Positions 26,114 through 35,988 are shown, counted from the stretch's first letter. The stretch is 64,000 nt of DNA from Chitinophaga pinensis (GCA_902167325.1 LR632930.1:1426001-1490000), one strand, 5' to 3'. Numbers and translations are program-made. The notes: generated by a model from the letters alone, not told the origin.

Positions 26114-29100
26114 TTAGAATCCAATGTCGATGCCGAAAGTGAACTTGGTAGGGATGGGATAACCGTCGCCGGTATAAACACCATATGCATTCACTGCTTC
26201 CGCATCAGGGACATCCGTTTTCTGGAAGGTGTACAGATTATCGACTACTCCATACAGCCTGAGGCGGTTCAGCTTCAGCTTATTCAGTAGGGATGGTCTG
26301 AAGTTGTAGCCCAGCGTAATGGTCTTGATACGTACATAGCTGCCATCTTCGATGTAGAACGTGTTTTTGTCGAGGAACCGGTAAGGCGAGCGCTGGCGGC
26401 TAACGAGCGAAAGGGTAGGCAGATCCGCTTTATCGCCGGGGCGCTGCCAGTAGTTGAGCCTGTCTACATTGATCATTCCCCTGCGGGCCAGTTTATTTTC
26501 ACCATCGTCACCGGTTGACTCAAACAGATATTCTAACCGGCGGTTCAGGAAGCTGTTCATGATCTCACGGCCGAAGGTATAGCTGAGGAATACGCCAACC
26601 GAGATGCCTTTCCATTCGAAAGTGTTGTTCAGGCCACCGTAGAATTTAGGATTAGGGTCGCCACCAATGATCTGATCCATTGGCTCCTTCAGGTCGAAGT
26701 TGCCATCCTGATCGATCAGGATCGGGTCGCCGGCATGGTATTCATAACCAACAAAGTTCGTCAGCTTCCGCCCGGTGAGCAGATTAAAGGGGATGTCTTC
26801 ATCCCGGGAGTAGATCCCCCTTGATTCAAACACATAATATTGGTTGGCAGGCTCGCCTACCGTGAGCAGGTAATCCAGCCCGTAAACACCGGAGTTGTAA
26901 TTGAATACGATGCTGCGCCCGCCATTGGGAAGTGCGGTGATCACGTTCTGGTTCCAGGAAAATACAAAGTCGGTATTCCACTGGAGCGGATTGCGGGGTG
27001 CCAGATTGCGGGTATTCAATGTGAGTTCGATACCTGCATTGCGGAGGCCCATAGCATTGGTCTGCGCTTCGGTATACCCGCTGGAAACCGGAAGGCGGTA
27101 AGAGAAGAAGCCTTTGGATGTACTACGGTTATAGCCATCCACAGTAAGCCTGATCCTTTCCTTGAACAGTCCCATCTCAAAACCGATGTTGCCCTGCCGG
27201 GATTCTTCCCAGGAAAGATCCTTTTGCGCGATACCGTCTGCATAGTTAGGAGTAATTACTGCCACGCCGTTGTAGGAGGTGGCGGCGTCGTTACCTTCGA
27301 ACCCTGCCACGTTCACGCGGTAAGTATTATAGCCGAGGTAATTCCTTTCCGGCTGTGTACCCGTAACGCCATAGCTCCCACGGATCTTCAGGAAGCTTAA
27401 CCAGGAAAGATCCTGCATGAAAGGTTCATCGCTCATAATCCATCCGGCAGAGATGGAAGGGAAAATGCCCCAACGGTTGTCTTTCCCGAATTTAGAGGAA
27501 GCGTCGGCATTGAAAACGGCCGACAGCAGGTAGCGGTCGTTGAAAGAATAGTTCACACGGGCAAAGAGGCTCTGCAGCCCTTCTTCGGAAATGGAAGAGT
27601 AAGTGTTGGAATAGTTTTTATTCGCTACCGTTACCTGCCAAACATAGTCGTTCGGGATGAGATCCGCGCTGCCAAAATTGGTCTGGTATTGCGAGTATTC
27701 CGCATTTTGCCCCACCAGGAAGTTAAGATCGTGCTTTCCGAACCGGGTGGTATAGTCCAGTGTATTGTACATGATCAGCCCTTCTGTTTTACTGGAGAAG
27801 GCAGATCCGAATCCATAACCGTTATCGCGGACTACGCCGGGCTGGTAGAAGTTCCGGGCGCCGTTTTCACTGGTGTAGGTAACGGTGGTATTAAACCGGA
27901 GGTTCTTCAGGATATCGGCATTAAAAACAGTGCTGATCTCCAGAGAATTATTGATGTTCTTGTTGAGACTTTTATCGCTGCCCAGCAAATAATCACGGGA
28001 ATCTTCGGTGAGTGCGTAGAAAGATGCGGGGAGGGAGTAAGTATCGAACGCGAAGAAGCCGCCTGTGCGCTCATTGGTGGTTCGGGGCCGGTCTGTACGG
28101 CTGAGGCGGAAGCGTGTCTGGTTACTGAGCCATGGAGTGATCTTGGCGCCCAGTCTTGCCAGTACGGTATAACGTTTGAAGCCGGTGTTGCGGATAATGC
28201 CATCTTCCTTATAATGCCCGAGGCTGACGCGATAGTTGAATACGTCCGAAGCGCCCTGCATGGAAAGGTCGTAGTTGTTAATAAGCCCCGTCTTATAGAA
28301 CATTCCCTGCCAGTCGGTAGCATTATTGAAATCCGGGCTGAGGCTGTCTGTCAGCATCATGGGCAGGGATTCATTATCTACAGATTCGTTGTACAGGTTG
28401 AGGAGTTTCATCTTCATCCTTCTTTCTTCTGCGCCAGCCACCACTTCAAAGAGCTTAGGCCTTCTGGTAACGCCCATGTAGGAGCTGAAATTGAACTGGG
28501 GCTTACCGAGTTTAGGGGTTTTGGTTTTGATGATAATGATGCCGTTGGAGCCACGGGAGCCGTAAATAGCGGCGGCGGAAGCATCTTTCAGAATGTCGAT
28601 AGACTCGATGTCGTTCGGGTTAAGTCCTGCGATGGGGTTGGTGCCGGTGCCGTTGCTTTCGAGAATGCCGGCTTCTGATGCCGTGCTGGGGATACCATCG
28701 ATCACATACAGCGGGCGCGACAGTGCGCGGGCTTCATCGTATCCCCGAAGTACGGAGGTGTTGCCACGTACAACGAGGGAGTTGCGGACACCGGGTTCTC
28801 CTGAAAAGTTCTGCACGTTTACACCACTTACCCTTCCCTGCAGCATCATATCAACGCTTACCGCGGGCAGGTTTTCAATAGTTTCGCCTTTCACGGTGGC
28901 AATAGAAGCCGTGTTTTTCCGGCGTGATACTTCCTGGTAGCCGATCACCACATAGTCGCCCAGTGTTTTGGAGCTGACCTGCATGGTGATGTTGACCACC
29001 TGCTGGCCGGCTACATTCACTTCGCGGGTTTCGTACCCGATAAGGCTGAGAATAACGACGTTTGAGTTGCCTTTAAGGGTAAGGGCGAAAGATCCGTCGC

Positions 29101-29263
29101 CCGTAACGACAGACCCGTTGGTCCGGATCCCTTTTTCAACAACGGTTACGCCAGGCAAAGGACTGCCGTCTTTGTCCTTTACCGTGCCGGTAATCCGGCG
29201 ATCCTGGGCATATGCGAAGGTGCATAGCAGCAGGAGCTTTAAACAGAGGATGTTTTTGAACAT
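26114..29263 (-). CDS. SusC/RagA-like TonB-dependent receptor
   Basis: 1049 residues from the ATG at 29263, which starts a normal signal peptide (KNILCLKLLLLCTFAYAQ); a longer frame upstream adds 19 unlikely residues. Then the carboxypeptidase-like domain (RITGTVKDKDGSPLPGVTVVEKG), the VVIGYQEVSRRKNTASIATV box, the plug (DASAAAIYGSRGSNGIIIIKT is the conserved SusC motif) and the barrel, ending TFGIDIGF. No STN domain is present, and no sigma or anti-sigma gene is nearby. It heads a four-gene unit with SusD, fasciclin and DUF5007-like lipoproteins. Confidence 0.94.
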   Translation of the reverse strand: MFKNILCLKLLLLCTFAYAQDRRITGTVKDKDGSPLPGVTVVEKGIRTNGSVVTGDGSFALTLKGNSNVVILSLIGYETREVNVAGQQVVNITMQVSSKTLGDYVVIGYQEVSRRKNTASIATVKGETIENLPAVSVDMMLQGRVSGVNVQNFSGEPGVRNSLVVRGNTSVLRGYDEARALSRPLYVIDGIPSTASEAGILESNGTGTNPIAGLNPNDIESIDILKDASAAAIYGSRGSNGIIIIKTKTPKLGKPQFNFSSYMGVTRRPKLFEVVAGAEERRMKMKLLNLYNESVDNESLPMMLTDSLSPDFNNATDWQGMFYKTGLINNYDLSMQGASDVFNYRVSLGHYKEDGIIRNTGFKRYTVLARLGAKITPWLSNQTRFRLSRTDRPRTTNERTGGFFAFDTYSLPASFYALTEDSRDYLLGSDKSLNKNINNSLEISTVFNADILKNLRFNTTVTYTSENGARNFYQPGVVRDNGYGFGSAFSSKTEGLIMYNTLDYTTRFGKHDLNFLVGQNAEYSQYQTNFGSADLIPNDYVWQVTVANKNYSNTYSSISEEGLQSLFARVNYSFNDRYLLSAVFNADASSKFGKDNRWGIFPSISAGWIMSDEPFMQDLSWLSFLKIRGSYGVTGTQPERNYLGYNTYRVNVAGFEGNDAATSYNGVAVITPNYADGIAQKDLSWEESRQGNIGFEMGLFKERIRLTVDGYNRSTSKGFFSYRLPVSSGYTEAQTNAMGLRNAGIELTLNTRNLAPRNPLQWNTDFVFSWNQNVITALPNGGRSIVFNYNSGVYGLDYLLTVGEPANQYYVFESRGIYSRDEDIPFNLLTGRKLTNFVGYEYHAGDPILIDQDGNFDLKEPMDQIIGGDPNPKFYGGLNNTFEWKGISVGVFLSYTFGREIMNSFLNRRLEYLFESTGDDGENKLARRGMINVDRLNYWQRPGDKADLPTLSLVSRQRSPYRFLDKNTFYIEDGSYVRIKTITLGYNFRPSLLNKLKLNRLRLYGVVDNLYTFQKTDVPDAEAVNAYGVYTGDGYPIPTKFTFGIDIGF

Positions 29264-29830
29264 AGAGGTGAGTTTTAGAAAACAGATTTTGGCTGCAGTC
29301 AGGCACGGTATTTTGGGCATGGCAAGCCCTGCCGCGCTTTATCGGCGCGGTATGGCAGGGGTGAATTACATGCTGTTGGAAGCTGGCGGGCATGCCGGTG
29401 GCGGCACGTGCGCGCACGTAGATACTCAGGTTAAGGCGGATGAATTAAAAAAAGCTTCCCGGATTTGTGTTAATGGCAAGGCGGTGCCTTGGGCATTGCC
29501 CGTGATGGCGTTAAAGAAAAAGTAGCTTTGCTCTCAGTAGCGCTCAATCGGGATACGCTGCGGTGTTCCTGTGCCTGACTGGATTTGTTTAAATGATGAA
29601 TTTTGGTTGAAATGTTGTCGTTTTTGCTGGCGAATGCTTCCGAAGCTCTCATGCTGAAGCATTCATGTCAGACTATTAATTCGATTCAGACTTATGATTA
29701 AAGGCTTAAAATACCTTACAATATCGATTTAGCACTTAGTATAGTTATGTTCGCTGCTGAATAAAATTAACAAAATATTCTGTTTTCACAAGCTGGTTTG
29801 TATTAATTTTTTACAAGAAGTTGACAACAT
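29264..29830. other. Intergenic leader region of the SusCD-fasciclin operon
   Basis: No gene is supported in this 567-nt stretch. It holds two dyads: CCCTGCCGCGC at 29327 with its partner ending at 29360, and GAATGCTTC at 29632 with GAAGCATTC at 29656 (9 of 9, 15-nt loop). The part beyond 29680 is AT-rich and is the likeliest promoter area for the minus-strand operon. I found no clean TTG/TAnnTTTG pair. Confidence 0.35.
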
Positions 29831-29865
29831 AAAAAAAGCCAGCCGGGATTCCGGCTGGCTTTTTC
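29831..29865 (-). terminator. Terminator after TPR-protein gene
   Basis: On the minus strand the stem AAAAGCCAGCCGG/CCGGCTGGCTTTTT with a short loop ends in seven T, 19 nt past the stop codon. Confidence 0.85.
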
Positions 29866-29883
29866 ATAAAAGTATCATTTAAA

Positions 29884-30534
29884 TTAACCCGGCATCCGGC
29901 TGATGTATTTGTCCATCTCCTTGATCTGGCTAACGATTTGTTCGGTAGTGGGTTTTTGTGATTTGGCACGGCGGAAGTAATCCTTTGCGGATTTGAAATC
30001 GCGGCGGCTCATGGCAATGGAGCAAAGCATGAGGAGGGCGCCTGCGGTATTTTCCTTATCGGGGAGACCGAGGCGTACTGCTTTCTTAAGGTTAGCGTCG
30101 GCCGATTTGATATCGTTCTTCTGGTAAGCGATGGTGCCCAGCTGGAAAAACTGCATGCCTTCATACTCTTTCATGGGGCTGCCGGATTTGATGCTGGCTT
30201 TAACGGCAGCTTCGGCCCTGTCGAAGTCCTGGTTTTGCATAGCCAGGTTGCTTTCCATAAAGTAGTATACGGAACGGATGGGTTTGATGAGCAGTTTGGG
30301 GAATTTAACCGAGTTCATATAGCGCATGGCACCATCCACATCACCGGCTTCAACAGCCTCCTGTACAAGGCGCATAGGGCCGAAAAGGAAATGCGTTACA
30401 ATACAAACGACGGCAAGAATGAGAAGGATCGATGATTCCCACCAGCCCACGGTAAGCCCCAGGGCGATACCGCCAATCAGAAGTACCAGTCCGAGTGGCA
30501 GGCGGTATTTAATAAATAAGTTAAATGCTTTCAT
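29884..30534 (-). CDS. Small membrane protein with TPR repeats
   Basis: 216 residues from the ATG at 30534. Two membrane helices close to the N-terminus (LPLGLVLLIGGIALGLTVGW and ILLILAVVCIVTHFLFG) form a hairpin; the rest is soluble. It contains TPR-like helix pairs: FMESNLAMQNQDFDRAEAAVKASIK, EGMQFFQLGTIAYQKNDIKSADANLKKAVRLG and GALLMLCSIAMSRRDFKSAKDYFRRAKSQKP. TPRs bind other proteins, so an inner-membrane scaffold role is likely, but no partner is evident. It is a single-gene unit with its own terminator. Confidence 0.7.
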   Translation of the reverse strand: MKAFNLFIKYRLPLGLVLLIGGIALGLTVGWWESSILLILAVVCIVTHFLFGPMRLVQEAVEAGDVDGAMRYMNSVKFPKLLIKPIRSVYYFMESNLAMQNQDFDRAEAAVKASIKSGSPMKEYEGMQFFQLGTIAYQKNDIKSADANLKKAVRLGLPDKENTAGALLMLCSIAMSRRDFKSAKDYFRRAKSQKPTTEQIVSQIKEMDKYISRMPG

Positions 30535-30574
30535 AATTTCTTGAAACGAAGGGCAAAGATACAATAACTAAAAA

Positions 30575-30608
30575 GGAAAAAGCGGGGCAAATTTTGCCCC
30601 GCTTTTTC
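30575..30608 (-). terminator. Terminator after lipocalin-like gene
   Basis: On the minus strand AAAAAGCGGGGCAAAA pairs with its mirror around a 2-4-nt loop and ends in a T tract, 26 nt past the stop. Confidence 0.85.
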
Positions 30609-30634
30609 CGGTAGTGATGCTGACAGATAATGAA

Positions 30635-31138
30635 TTACTGCCTGCTGAATGAATATACTACGTAAGCAGTTTTGCCTTCATATGTTACGGGCGCGCGCCA
30701 AACCATACTGGCCTGGTCTGCCGAAGCCAGCTCTACACGATAGCCGTCGGCAATGTTCTTCGCTTTCACCCCTGAAACCATTTCCTTGAATTGCAGCATA
30801 ATAAGGCCGCCCTGGTTAATGGTGCTCCAAACAATATCCTGCGTGCCTGTGGGGCAGCCGGTAGCGGAACTGTTGATGGTAAAAGATCCGTTGCTGTTGG
30901 AGGGCAGCACCCAGTTACTGCCTTTCAGGCAATCCGGGGGGATATTAGAAAATACAGAGGAAATCTTGGCGGTAGAGGGGAGCCCTTCGTAGTTGATGGA
31001 GTTAAGGGTCCATTTGCCGGTGGCGGCTTTGCGCATGCCGCCTGCGGTTACTGTGGTGCTTTTTTGGGATGCACACGCGCTGAATATCAGTGTGGATGCT
31101 CCCAATACCATAAAAAGGCGGGTCAATTGCTTTGTCAT
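30635..31138 (-). CDS. Lipocalin-like small lipoprotein
   Basis: 167 residues, with a lipoprotein signal ending FSACAS (lipobox LIFSAC). The mature part is beta-rich: ATGKWTLNSINYEG opens it as in Bacteroidota lipocalin-like proteins (GxW motif), followed by a central loop with NIPPDCLKGSNWVLPSNSNG containing one of two Cys, and C-terminal strands VWRAPVTYEGKTAYVVYSFSRQ. Cys-containing loops (DCLKG and TGCPTG) could form a disulfide. Such proteins are probably outer-membrane lipoproteins that bind small hydrophobic ligands; the ligand is unknown. It is a single-gene unit flanked by terminators. Confidence 0.65.
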   Translation of the reverse strand: MTKQLTRLFMVLGASTLIFSACASQKSTTVTAGGMRKAATGKWTLNSINYEGLPSTAKISSVFSNIPPDCLKGSNWVLPSNSNGSFTINSSATGCPTGTQDIVWSTINQGGLIMLQFKEMVSGVKAKNIADGYRVELASADQASMVWRAPVTYEGKTAYVVYSFSRQ

Positions 31139-31190
31139 TGTAAGGAGGTTTTTGTTGCTATGCTAACAAATTTCCGGCCAAAAGTGTTGA

Positions 31191-31223
31191 AAAAGGAAGG
31201 GGCACACCGGAGGTGTGCCCTTT
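31191..31223 (-). terminator. Terminator after lipoprotein gene 31262-32053
   Basis: On the minus strand AAAGGGCACACC pairs with GGTGTGCCCCTT around a TCC loop, followed by CCTTTTT. Confidence 0.8.
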
Positions 31224-31261
31224 GGGGAACAATGTGATGTTGTCTGTAACAAGTTTAGGGG

Positions 31262-32053
31262 CTACCTGTTATAGGTATATGTAACAGTGGATCTGGATAT
31301 TACGTGATGGTCGGGATTGTAAGTGACCATCGTTCTTTCAGCAGGGAATCCCCCACCGTCGAACCGGAAAGTATATTCCGTTGTCCATTCTTCAAATCCG
31401 TTCCTGTCAAAATGCGCTTCCTTCGTGGCCAGCCGCGGCGGTAGCTTTAGCCCCGGATAATGGCGGAGGGCATTCAGGAATTCATGCGTATCGGGATTAT
31501 TAACGAACTGGCTGAATACGGTATACTTTTCCATGGTGAAAGTGCCGGTATGTGCCAGGTCGGTATAAAATTCTTTCTTCACCAGGTTACCCTGCGCATC
31601 GTAGTAGCTTAACCGTTTCTGGTTGGCTTTCCATTCGCCGTTCACCGGTTCGTATCCCAGCTCAAGTACCAGTCTGCCGTTTTGGTACTCGTAACTCCAG
31701 AAATACTGCAACCCTTTCCCCGCTTCGTGCACTTCCATTTTCATCAGTTTGTCGACATAATAGAAGTATTGTATTTCGTCGGTACCTGCGGTCATTTTCT
31801 CCGGCAACCCGTTCCTGTAAGTGAAATCCATGTATATGGAATCCACATTTACAAAGCCGGGATGATAGCATTGCCTGCTCAACAGCCCACCGGGTGTATA
31901 TTCATACCGGTTTACTTTCCGCTGGTTTTCTGTCACTTTCATCAGCAGCCGGCCCGTTTCCACCGGTCGGGGCCGTTTGTCTTTCTTACAGGCTGCCAGT
32001 GCCATCAGGGCAACCAGGCAGATAACTGCATGTTTTGGGGTAAATGGAAGCAT
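31262..32053 (-). CDS. Hypothetical lipoprotein with YD-repeat-like strands
   Basis: 263 residues; the signal ends at a lipobox ALAAC followed by Lys-Lys-Asp-Lys. The mature protein is a series of short beta strands with Tyr-Asp/Glu pairs: YEYTPGGLLSRQ, MDFTYRNGLPEKM, YFWSYEYQNGRLVLE, KRLSYYDAQGNLVKKEFY and TTEYTFRFDGGGFP. This is the pattern of RHS/YD-like and DUF4595-like lipoproteins of Bacteroidota, which have no assigned function. The promoter 58-100 nt upstream carries the same CACAT-N4-ATGTG palindrome as the promoter of the neighbouring response-regulator gene, so it is a likely target of that two-component system. Confidence 0.65.
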   Translation of the reverse strand: MLPFTPKHAVICLVALMALAACKKDKRPRPVETGRLLMKVTENQRKVNRYEYTPGGLLSRQCYHPGFVNVDSIYMDFTYRNGLPEKMTAGTDEIQYFYYVDKLMKMEVHEAGKGLQYFWSYEYQNGRLVLELGYEPVNGEWKANQKRLSYYDAQGNLVKKEFYTDLAHTGTFTMEKYTVFSQFVNNPDTHEFLNALRHYPGLKLPPRLATKEAHFDRNGFEEWTTEYTFRFDGGGFPAERTMVTYNPDHHVISRSTVTYTYNR

Positions 32054-32111
32054 GACCCGTTGGGTTAAATGGTTTCTGAAGCTGCTGGTATGTTACCAGC
32101 TTTACTGAGTG

Positions 32112-32157
32112 CAAAATTGAAAAAGAAATGGCCTTCCCGCAACCACATAACAATGTG
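32112..32157 (-). promoter_or_regulatory. Promoter with CACAT-N4-ATGTG operator, site A
   Basis: Minus strand: palindrome CACAT-N4-ATGTG at 32157-32144, then one base, TTG at 32142-32140, 20 nt, and CAATTTTG at 32119-32112, which is one base off TAnnTTTG. The predicted transcript begins near 32105 and reads the lipoprotein gene. The layout is the same as sites B and C. Confidence 0.7.
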
Positions 32158-32225
32158 ATTCGTTCAGGGGAGTGAGCGGAGGGCCGGTTGTACAACGGGC
32201 TAAGCGGTAAGGAGTTGGCTGCTTT

Positions 32226-32858
32226 TTAAACGAGTTTATCCCTGAAAGCCTTTGCTACGGCTTCGGATTTGGAGTTTACATGCAGTTTTTCATAGATTTT
32301 CTTAATATGGGAGCGCACGGTATCAATGGAAATGAATATCTCCGATGCGATCATCTTATAGCTGTACCCGTTCACCAGCAACTGCAATACTTCCTTTTCC
32401 CGGTCGGAAAGGTTGTACATCTCGTTACGGTCAGATGGCTGGCGGGCAAAGAGCTGAAGCACCTGGCGCGCAATGCTCGATGTCATAGGGGCACCGCCAT
32501 CGTATACATCCTGCAGGTAATCGAGCAGTTTATCGGGAGGGGTCTTTTTCAGCAGGTAGCCGTCGGCTCCGGCCTTAATGGCTTCAAAAACATGCTGGTT
32601 GTCGTCAAAAACAGTGAGCATGAGAATGGGCAGATTGGGGTAACGGGAACGTACCATGCGCAGACCTTCTATGCCGTTGGTGCCGGGCATGTCGATATCC
32701 ATTAACAAAACGTCGGGAAGCAGATCGTCCATCTGCTGAAGGATATTATCGCAGTTGCGGAATGCGCCGCATACTACAAAATTTTGTGCTCCATCGATCA
32801 GTAATGTCAGGTTCTCTCGCAGTTTGGTGTTATCCTCATATAACACGATTCGGATCAT
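32226..32858 (-). CDS. NarL/LuxR-type response regulator
   Basis: 210 residues. Receiver domain, about 1-120: acidic pair at YEDN, phospho-acceptor Asp54 in LLMDIDMPG, and Lys in GYLLKKTPPDK. DNA-binding domain, about 145-208: LSDREKEVLQLLVNGYSYKMIASEIFISIDTVRSHIKKIYEKL, the LuxR signature. It is the partner of the sensor kinase gene just upstream; the two are separated by 70 nt. It has its own promoter with the palindromic site B, which overlaps the end of the kinase gene, so it can be expressed apart from the kinase and may autoregulate. Confidence 0.93.
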   Translation of the reverse strand: MIRIVLYEDNTKLRENLTLLIDGAQNFVVCGAFRNCDNILQQMDDLLPDVLLMDIDMPGTNGIEGLRMVRSRYPNLPILMLTVFDDNQHVFEAIKAGADGYLLKKTPPDKLLDYLQDVYDGGAPMTSSIARQVLQLFARQPSDRNEMYNLSDREKEVLQLLVNGYSYKMIASEIFISIDTVRSHIKKIYEKLHVNSKSEAVAKAFRDKLV

Positions 32859-32889
32859 ATCCAGGGTTTGGAGGGTTGATAACTTATAG

Positions 32890-32935
32890 TAAAGGTAACG
32901 ATCGCATATCTAAACGCCAATCACATGGTTATGTG
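32890..32935 (-). promoter_or_regulatory. Promoter of response-regulator gene with palindrome, site B
   Basis: Minus strand: CACAT-N4-ATGTG at 32935-32922, one base, TTG at 32920-32918, 20 nt, TACCTTTA at 32897-32890. The site overlaps the stop codon of the kinase gene (32931-32929). Same spacing as sites A and C. Confidence 0.75.
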
Positions 32936-35900
32936 GTTGGGAACATGAGCGTTACCACGGTGCCTTTTCCGAGTTGGCTCTGAATACTGAACTGTCCGTT
33001 CATCCGGTAGGCGCGGCGTTGCATATTCATCAGCCCGTCACCATCGCCAGCCTCATTTACATTGAAACCCACACCGTTATCCTGCACCCGAAGTACCAGC
33101 TGGCCCTTCCGCAGTTGAATCCTGATGTCAGCAAATGTACACTGGGCGTATTTAGCGATGTTGGTGATCGTTTCTTTATAAATCATGAAGAAGTCGTGCC
33201 GGTTCTCCAGCTGCAGCTTCCGGTTATAGATCTTATCATCGATTGTAAATGAGAAACCGATGCCGCGGGCTTCGAGTACACTGGTAGTGAATTCGCGCAT
33301 ACGGGCAATTACGCGGGGAGTACTGTCGTTCAGGGGGTTGATGCTCCATACAATATCGTCCATGCTCTCCATCATACGCGTAGTGCTCTCCCCGATCTTT
33401 GATATGAAATCCCGTGTTTTCTCCATGTCGCCCCTGTCAGCACTCTTACCTGCCATGGAGCTCATGATGTTAATGGAGGTGAGTGTGCTGCCCATATCGT
33501 CGTGCAGGTCACGTGCGATGCGGCTTCTTACTTTTTCGGTTGCCAGGATGTGGTTGATGCGCAACCGGTGCACCCCGTAAACGATCCCCGCCAGCAATAA
33601 TGCCACCACGCCGTAGAACCATCCCTTTTGCCAGATGGGTTTCTGAATCACGATCTGCATGGTGGTTATTTTTTTCGAACCCAGCCCTTCCCCGTTCAGG
33701 CAGTACAGCCGGAATACATATTCACCGGGAGGGAGGTTGGTATAGCTGGCGTATTGCCGCTTTCCGGCGTTTACCCAGTCTTCGTCGATCCCTTCCAGCT
33801 GGTAATGATAGGTAAGATTGTCCTGCTCCAGATATGCGGGAGACATGAAGCCGACTGTAAACCCTGCGCGCTGGTGACTAAGCAGGATCCGCGGTGTATC
33901 CATCCGGAGTAAGGGGGTTGATCTGTCATACGTTTCATCTCCGCTCTTGAAGTGTTGTATATGTATGTCAGGCGGCCGTTGTGGCAGGGGCAAACTGTCC
34001 GGGTGGAAAGCGAATACCCTGCGGGCCGAGCCAAAAGCAATACGGCCATCATGGAGGCGGATGCTTGCAGGCAGCTGAAAGGATTCGTCTGCGATACCGT
34101 CGTTCCGTCCGAAGTGTGTAATGCTGCCCGTTTCCAGGTTTACTTTACCGGCACTGAAGTTGGTGGTGAAAAATACTTCGCGGTTGTTGATGGGGAGTAC
34201 GTTGGTGATGTGGCGCATGGGCAAACCGTTCTTTTCGGTGAGCACAGCGGTCATGGTACCGGAGCGTATATCCAGCAGGGCAATGCCGCCACCTGCTACC
34301 AGCATTTTATCACCGGGCAAAGGATGTATGGCCGTTACGTTGTTGGCGGGGAGTTTATACAGCGGGTCGAACCAGGAATAGCGCTGGCGCACATGTCCGG
34401 CGGTATCCATCCGCAACAGTCCGTGTGTGGCGGTGCCCACCCATATATCGTGCTGCGGGCCTGCGTAAATATCCATTACATCGCCCCAGGTGTATTTGCC
34501 GGAAGCATACGTGCTGTCTGTGAATTTGCGGAGCTTATTGGAGGATACATTCCATCGCGCTACTACGCCATGGGATGCGCCTATCCATACATCTCCGCCA
34601 GGGGCAAGTGTCATTCGCCGGATGGTCCGGTTATCGATCCCATCCACATACCGCTGCTTCGATTGCCAGGTGGTGCCGTTCACTTCCAGTATCCGGGCAT
34701 GCTGGCCACCCAACAATACGCGTCCATCGGGCAGTGGCTGGATGCACCATAACATGTTGTAATGATAATCGGAGGAGTGGATGTGTTTTTTCAGGTGTGT
34801 GAGGGTGCTGTCGTAAATAAGCAGGCCCTGTCCCCAGCTGGTTACCCAAACATCTCCGCCGGGGTGCTGCCAAAGGGCGGTGATCTCGGTTGGCGGCGGC
34901 GGCTGTGGACCATTCTCCGGCTTGAACTCAACGCTATGGAACTGCTGGCGGGCGTAATTGAAAATGTAAATCCCGTGGCTGGTACCCAGCCAGAGATTGC
35001 CCATGTTATCTTCTGTGATGGTGAAAAGGTCTGTATAATCGAGTCCGTATTTGGAATTTGGGTCGCGGGGGAATTCGCGGGTGCTGCGGCCGTCTGCACT
35101 GAATCGGAGGAGTTTATTGCCTGCGCTCCAGGTGTGGCCGGAGCGGTCGCGCATCATGAAATCGATACCGCCAAGGTTGCCAAAACCGGTAAACAGCTGT
35201 CCGTTACTTTCATCATACCGGAAGTAATCGGGAAACTCCTGTCCGGAGGGCCATGTACAAATGAAAAGGCCCTGCCGGCTGTCGGCAAACAACTGGGTTA
35301 CCGTTTTCCGGAGAGCGGGTATTTTGAGCAGGGGGATGTTGCGGGGATTGTGATCCGGGGTGTAAATCGTTTTCTCCTCAAGGTCGAGCATTCCTATCCC
35401 CTGATTGGTGCCCAGCCAGTAGCGGCCTTTTCCCGGGGCCTGTTCAATCTGTATGATTTTGAGGTGGCGGGAATTACTGTACAGGGAGTTAAAAGGGACG
35501 AATTTGCCTTCCTGTTCCCGGAGCAGGTAAGCGCCATGGTGTGCCGTGCATAGCCAGATGTTCTTTTCCCGGTCGTGCAGAACCTTTGTTACCCTGAAGC
35601 CGGTGGCAGTAACGCCTTCCAGATCGAGCAGGCGGGTTTGGCGGGTGGTGTAATTATAGGTAATGGCGCAGGTATTGAATAGAATTAGCAGTACATCGGG
35701 CCTGATTTCTGAAATATGGGTGATTTCCCCGTGTGGGAGGGGGGGGAGGCCGGTGAGGGGCACGTATTCGAACTGCCGCCCGTCGTACCGCTGCAGTCCG
35801 CCCTGGGTGCCTATCCACATAAAGCCTTCCCTGTCCTGACAGATGGCCTTCACGTAATTGCTCATCAGCCCGTCTTCCACGGTGAGGCGTGTATAGCGGT

Positions 35901-35988
35901 GCGATGGTGGCTTTGCAATGGCCGTGGTGATGACGAAGGCCGGTAGCAATACGGCCAGTAGCAAGCGTTTGAGAAGGGGCGGTCGCAT
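32929..35988 (-). CDS. Sensor histidine kinase with two-component propeller and Y_Y_Y domain
   Basis: 1019 residues. A signal peptide or first membrane segment (LLLAVLLPAFVITTAIA) is followed by a large periplasmic sensor made of propeller repeats (DREGFMWIGTQGGLQRYDG, EDNMGNLWLGTSHGIYIFN, GGDVWIGASHGVVARWN). A Y_Y_Y domain runs to about residue 785 (YHYQLEGIDEDWVNAGKRQYASY, then LPPGEYVFRLYC). Residues 789-809 are the membrane helix. HisKA_3 has RIARDLHDDMGSTLT with the phospho-acceptor His829; the HATPase has DNGVGF and GLMNMQRRA. Unlike hybrid HTCS proteins of gut Bacteroides it has no receiver or AraC domain; the partner regulator is encoded downstream. The ligand is unknown. Confidence 0.93.
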   Translation of the reverse strand: MRPPLLKRLLLAVLLPAFVITTAIAKPPSHRYTRLTVEDGLMSNYVKAICQDREGFMWIGTQGGLQRYDGRQFEYVPLTGLPPLPHGEITHISEIRPDVLLILFNTCAITYNYTTRQTRLLDLEGVTATGFRVTKVLHDREKNIWLCTAHHGAYLLREQEGKFVPFNSLYSNSRHLKIIQIEQAPGKGRYWLGTNQGIGMLDLEEKTIYTPDHNPRNIPLLKIPALRKTVTQLFADSRQGLFICTWPSGQEFPDYFRYDESNGQLFTGFGNLGGIDFMMRDRSGHTWSAGNKLLRFSADGRSTREFPRDPNSKYGLDYTDLFTITEDNMGNLWLGTSHGIYIFNYARQQFHSVEFKPENGPQPPPPTEITALWQHPGGDVWVTSWGQGLLIYDSTLTHLKKHIHSSDYHYNMLWCIQPLPDGRVLLGGQHARILEVNGTTWQSKQRYVDGIDNRTIRRMTLAPGGDVWIGASHGVVARWNVSSNKLRKFTDSTYASGKYTWGDVMDIYAGPQHDIWVGTATHGLLRMDTAGHVRQRYSWFDPLYKLPANNVTAIHPLPGDKMLVAGGGIALLDIRSGTMTAVLTEKNGLPMRHITNVLPINNREVFFTTNFSAGKVNLETGSITHFGRNDGIADESFQLPASIRLHDGRIAFGSARRVFAFHPDSLPLPQRPPDIHIQHFKSGDETYDRSTPLLRMDTPRILLSHQRAGFTVGFMSPAYLEQDNLTYHYQLEGIDEDWVNAGKRQYASYTNLPPGEYVFRLYCLNGEGLGSKKITTMQIVIQKPIWQKGWFYGVVALLLAGIVYGVHRLRINHILATEKVRSRIARDLHDDMGSTLTSINIMSSMAGKSADRGDMEKTRDFISKIGESTTRMMESMDDIVWSINPLNDSTPRVIARMREFTTSVLEARGIGFSFTIDDKIYNRKLQLENRHDFFMIYKETITNIAKYAQCTFADIRIQLRKGQLVLRVQDNGVGFNVNEAGDGDGLMNMQRRAYRMNGQFSIQSQLGKGTVVTLMFPTT